A stretch of DNA of 7,414 nt, taken from Bdellovibrio sp. Lineage in GTDB: Bacteria > Myxococcota > SpSt-1050. This document shows, piece after piece, positions 6,920 through 7,414 of the stretch. A program made the position numbers and the translations under genes. Where the stretch lies: positions 1 to 7,414 of the forward strand of contig DYEF01000067.1 of assembly GCA_020725805.1 (NCBI GenBank), read 5' to 3'. The notes beneath the pieces were generated by a model. The model was not told the DNA's origin and searched no databases. It was given only the letters and a program-made list of their open reading frames with translations. Numbering within the stretch: the stretch's first letter is position 1; each line of letters opens with the position of its first letter.

Positions 6920-7005
6920 TAAAATAGAGACTTGCATTATGTACATTGTGGTGATTATTAAATTTTCTACTGATTAAAAGCAACCTGATTCTAAAATTCG
7001 CATAT

Positions 7006-7025
7006 ATCCCAGAGTTTGATGGGAT
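7006..7025. repeat. short inverted repeat ATCCCA/TGGGAT
   Basis: ATCCCA (7006-7011) and TGGGAT (7020-7025) form a perfect 6-bp stem around the 8-base loop GAGTTTGA. Neither strand shows a T-run right after it, so it is a poor intrinsic terminator. It may be a regulator site or chance. Confidence 0.3.
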
Positions 7026-7193
7026 TCTAATAATAAAATATTCCTTCTTCCTGTAATTATAGAAGTATCAAAAGTGAGGGATATTTTGATATAAAAGTTG
7101 CAGAAAATATATAAGAAATAGCAAAGAACTCAAGGCTTTGTTTATCCATGTTAGGAGAAGGATTAAAAAATAGTATTTATAATCATTTGTGAT

Positions 7194-7230
7194 AGTTCGC
7201 AGTTCACGGAAGGATGTCCACAGACCACAG
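7194..7230. repeat. degenerate heptamer tandem repeats
   Basis: AGTTCGC (7194-7200) is followed directly by AGTTCAC (7201-7207). Nine bases later TCCACAG (7217-7223) is followed by ACCACAG (7224-7230). Each pair matches in six of seven bases. The two pairs are out of heptamer phase with each other, so this is probably a decayed short-repeat tract. Confidence 0.5.
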
Positions 7231-7247
7231 TTTGGTTAGAGATAAAG

Positions 7248-7271
7248 CGCTGAAGAGCTGAAGTGCTGAAG
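7248..7271. repeat. three 8-bp tandem units NGCTGAAG
   Basis: CGCTGAAG (7248-7255), AGCTGAAG (7256-7263) and TGCTGAAG (7264-7271) are consecutive and differ only in the first base. The tract ends 16 bp before the first palindromic element. It is too short to be a protein-coding repeat in this context. Confidence 0.6.
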
Positions 7272-7287
7272 GCGATAGAGTTATTAA

Positions 7288-7320
7288 GGTGGCTGAGTAG
7301 CGAAGCGTATCGAAGCCACC
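7288..7320 (+). repeat. palindromic repeat element 1 (REP/BIME-like)
   Basis: The element reads, in blocks: GGTGGC, TGAGTA, GCGAAGC, GTATCGAA, GCCACC. The outer arms GGTGGC (7288-7293) and GCCACC (7315-7320) are exact reverse complements. The middle GCGAAGC can fold as a GC/GC stem with loop GAA; that heptamer is known as an unusually stable DNA mini-hairpin. The two conserved blocks between the stems are identical in elements 2 and 3. Confidence 0.85.
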
Positions 7321-7329
7321 ACTAAAGTC

Positions 7330-7364
7330 GGACATTTCGATACGGCTTTACCTACTCAATGTCC
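7330..7364 (-). repeat. palindromic repeat element 2, opposite orientation
   Basis: On the minus strand the blocks are GGACAT, TGAGTA, GGTAAAGCC, GTATCGAA, ATGTCC. The arms GGACAT/ATGTCC are perfectly complementary yet differ from those of element 1. The inner block can pair GGT with GCC (one G-T pair) around loop AAA. It lies 9 bp after element 1 and is inverted relative to it. Confidence 0.85.
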
Positions 7365-7376
7365 TTTTAATACTAA

Positions 7377-7409
7377 GGTCGCTGAGTAACAGAGTGTATC
7401 GAAGCGATG
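7377..7409 (+). repeat. palindromic repeat element 3
   Basis: The blocks are GGTCGC, TGAGTA, ACAGAGT, GTATCGAA, GCGATG. The inner four pairs of the arms (TCGC/GCGA) are perfect, the next is a G-T pair and the outermost is a mismatch. The inner block pairs AC with GT around loop AGA. The element begins 12 bp after element 2, in the orientation of element 1, and ends five bases before the window edge, so the array may go on. Confidence 0.8.
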
Positions 7410-7414
7410 TAGAG

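Larger units (their letters stand above)
6877..7287. other. non-coding, AT-rich intergenic region upstream of the operon
   Basis: I see no open reading frame with a credible start and no RNA gene. It contains the candidate operon promoter near its left end, a short hairpin at 7006-7025, AT-rich sequence to about 7190, and then short tandem repeats (7194-7271) leading into the palindromic repeat array. The composition changes near 7190 from strongly AT-rich to more balanced, which suggests that the right part is a repeat-derived insertion. Confidence 0.6.

Noticed and set aside
7006-7025. Intrinsic terminator or small RNA end at the ATCCCA/TGGGAT hairpin
   Set aside because: The stem is only 6 bp with an 8-base loop, and there is no T-run on either side, so I list it only as an inverted repeat.
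7288-7409. CRISPR array
   Set aside because: There are only three repeats, the middle one is inverted, the spacers are 9-12 bp, and the repeat arms differ between copies. None of this fits CRISPR.

Overview
The window looks like chromosomal DNA of a diderm (Gram-negative-type) bacterium. A lipobox-bearing M16 protease and a secreted SpoIID/LytB glycan hydrolase are both cell-envelope proteins. Shine-Dalgarno sites are mostly of the GGAG/GAGG type. Arg codons are mainly AGA/AGG and Ile is often ATA. GC content is moderate in the genes (low-to-mid 40s % by eye) and lower in the terminal spacer. Nothing here (no rRNA, tRNA or taxon-specific marker) fixes the phylum. I would guess an uncultured anaerobe-like lineage, with low confidence.

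Layout. Bases 1-171 are a non-coding leader with a 12-bp palindrome and a plausible sigma70-type promoter. Bases 172-2895 (+) encode one 907-residue lipoprotein that fuses two M16 halves: an N-terminal half with the zinc site HLHEH and a C-terminal half that lacks it but carries the Arg/Tyr pair. From the other side, a compact four-gene operon on the minus strand (6876 down to 2888) encodes a SpoIID/LytB-domain glycan hydrolase with a SPOR-like segment, then three zinc-ribbon proteins (247, 349 and 200 residues). The three look like divergent paralogues of each other; two have C-terminal membrane segments and one has none. The four genes overlap or almost touch (1-bp TGATG overlap, 35-bp overlap, 8-bp gap). 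The last one overlaps the end of the M16 gene tail to tail by 8 bp.

Bases 6877-7414 have no gene. The first part is AT-rich and holds the probable operon promoter. It passes into short tandem repeats (periods 7 and 8) and then into three copies of a 33-35-base palindromic repeat in alternating orientation (7288-7409). The outer stems differ between copies but stay largely self-complementary. The blocks TGAGTA and GTATCGAA are identical in all three, and each copy has its own small inner hairpin with a purine triloop. This REP/BIME-like array continues to the window edge.

Working model. SpoIID-type enzymes and SPOR domains both act on glycan strands stripped of peptides, so the first operon gene probably trims peptidoglycan. 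The three zinc-ribbon proteins would be co-translated partners, perhaps a membrane-linked complex on the cytoplasmic side. That link rests on gene order only. The operon (a glycan hydrolase plus a triplicated zinc-ribbon family) and the covarying repeat array are the two best candidates for something undescribed.
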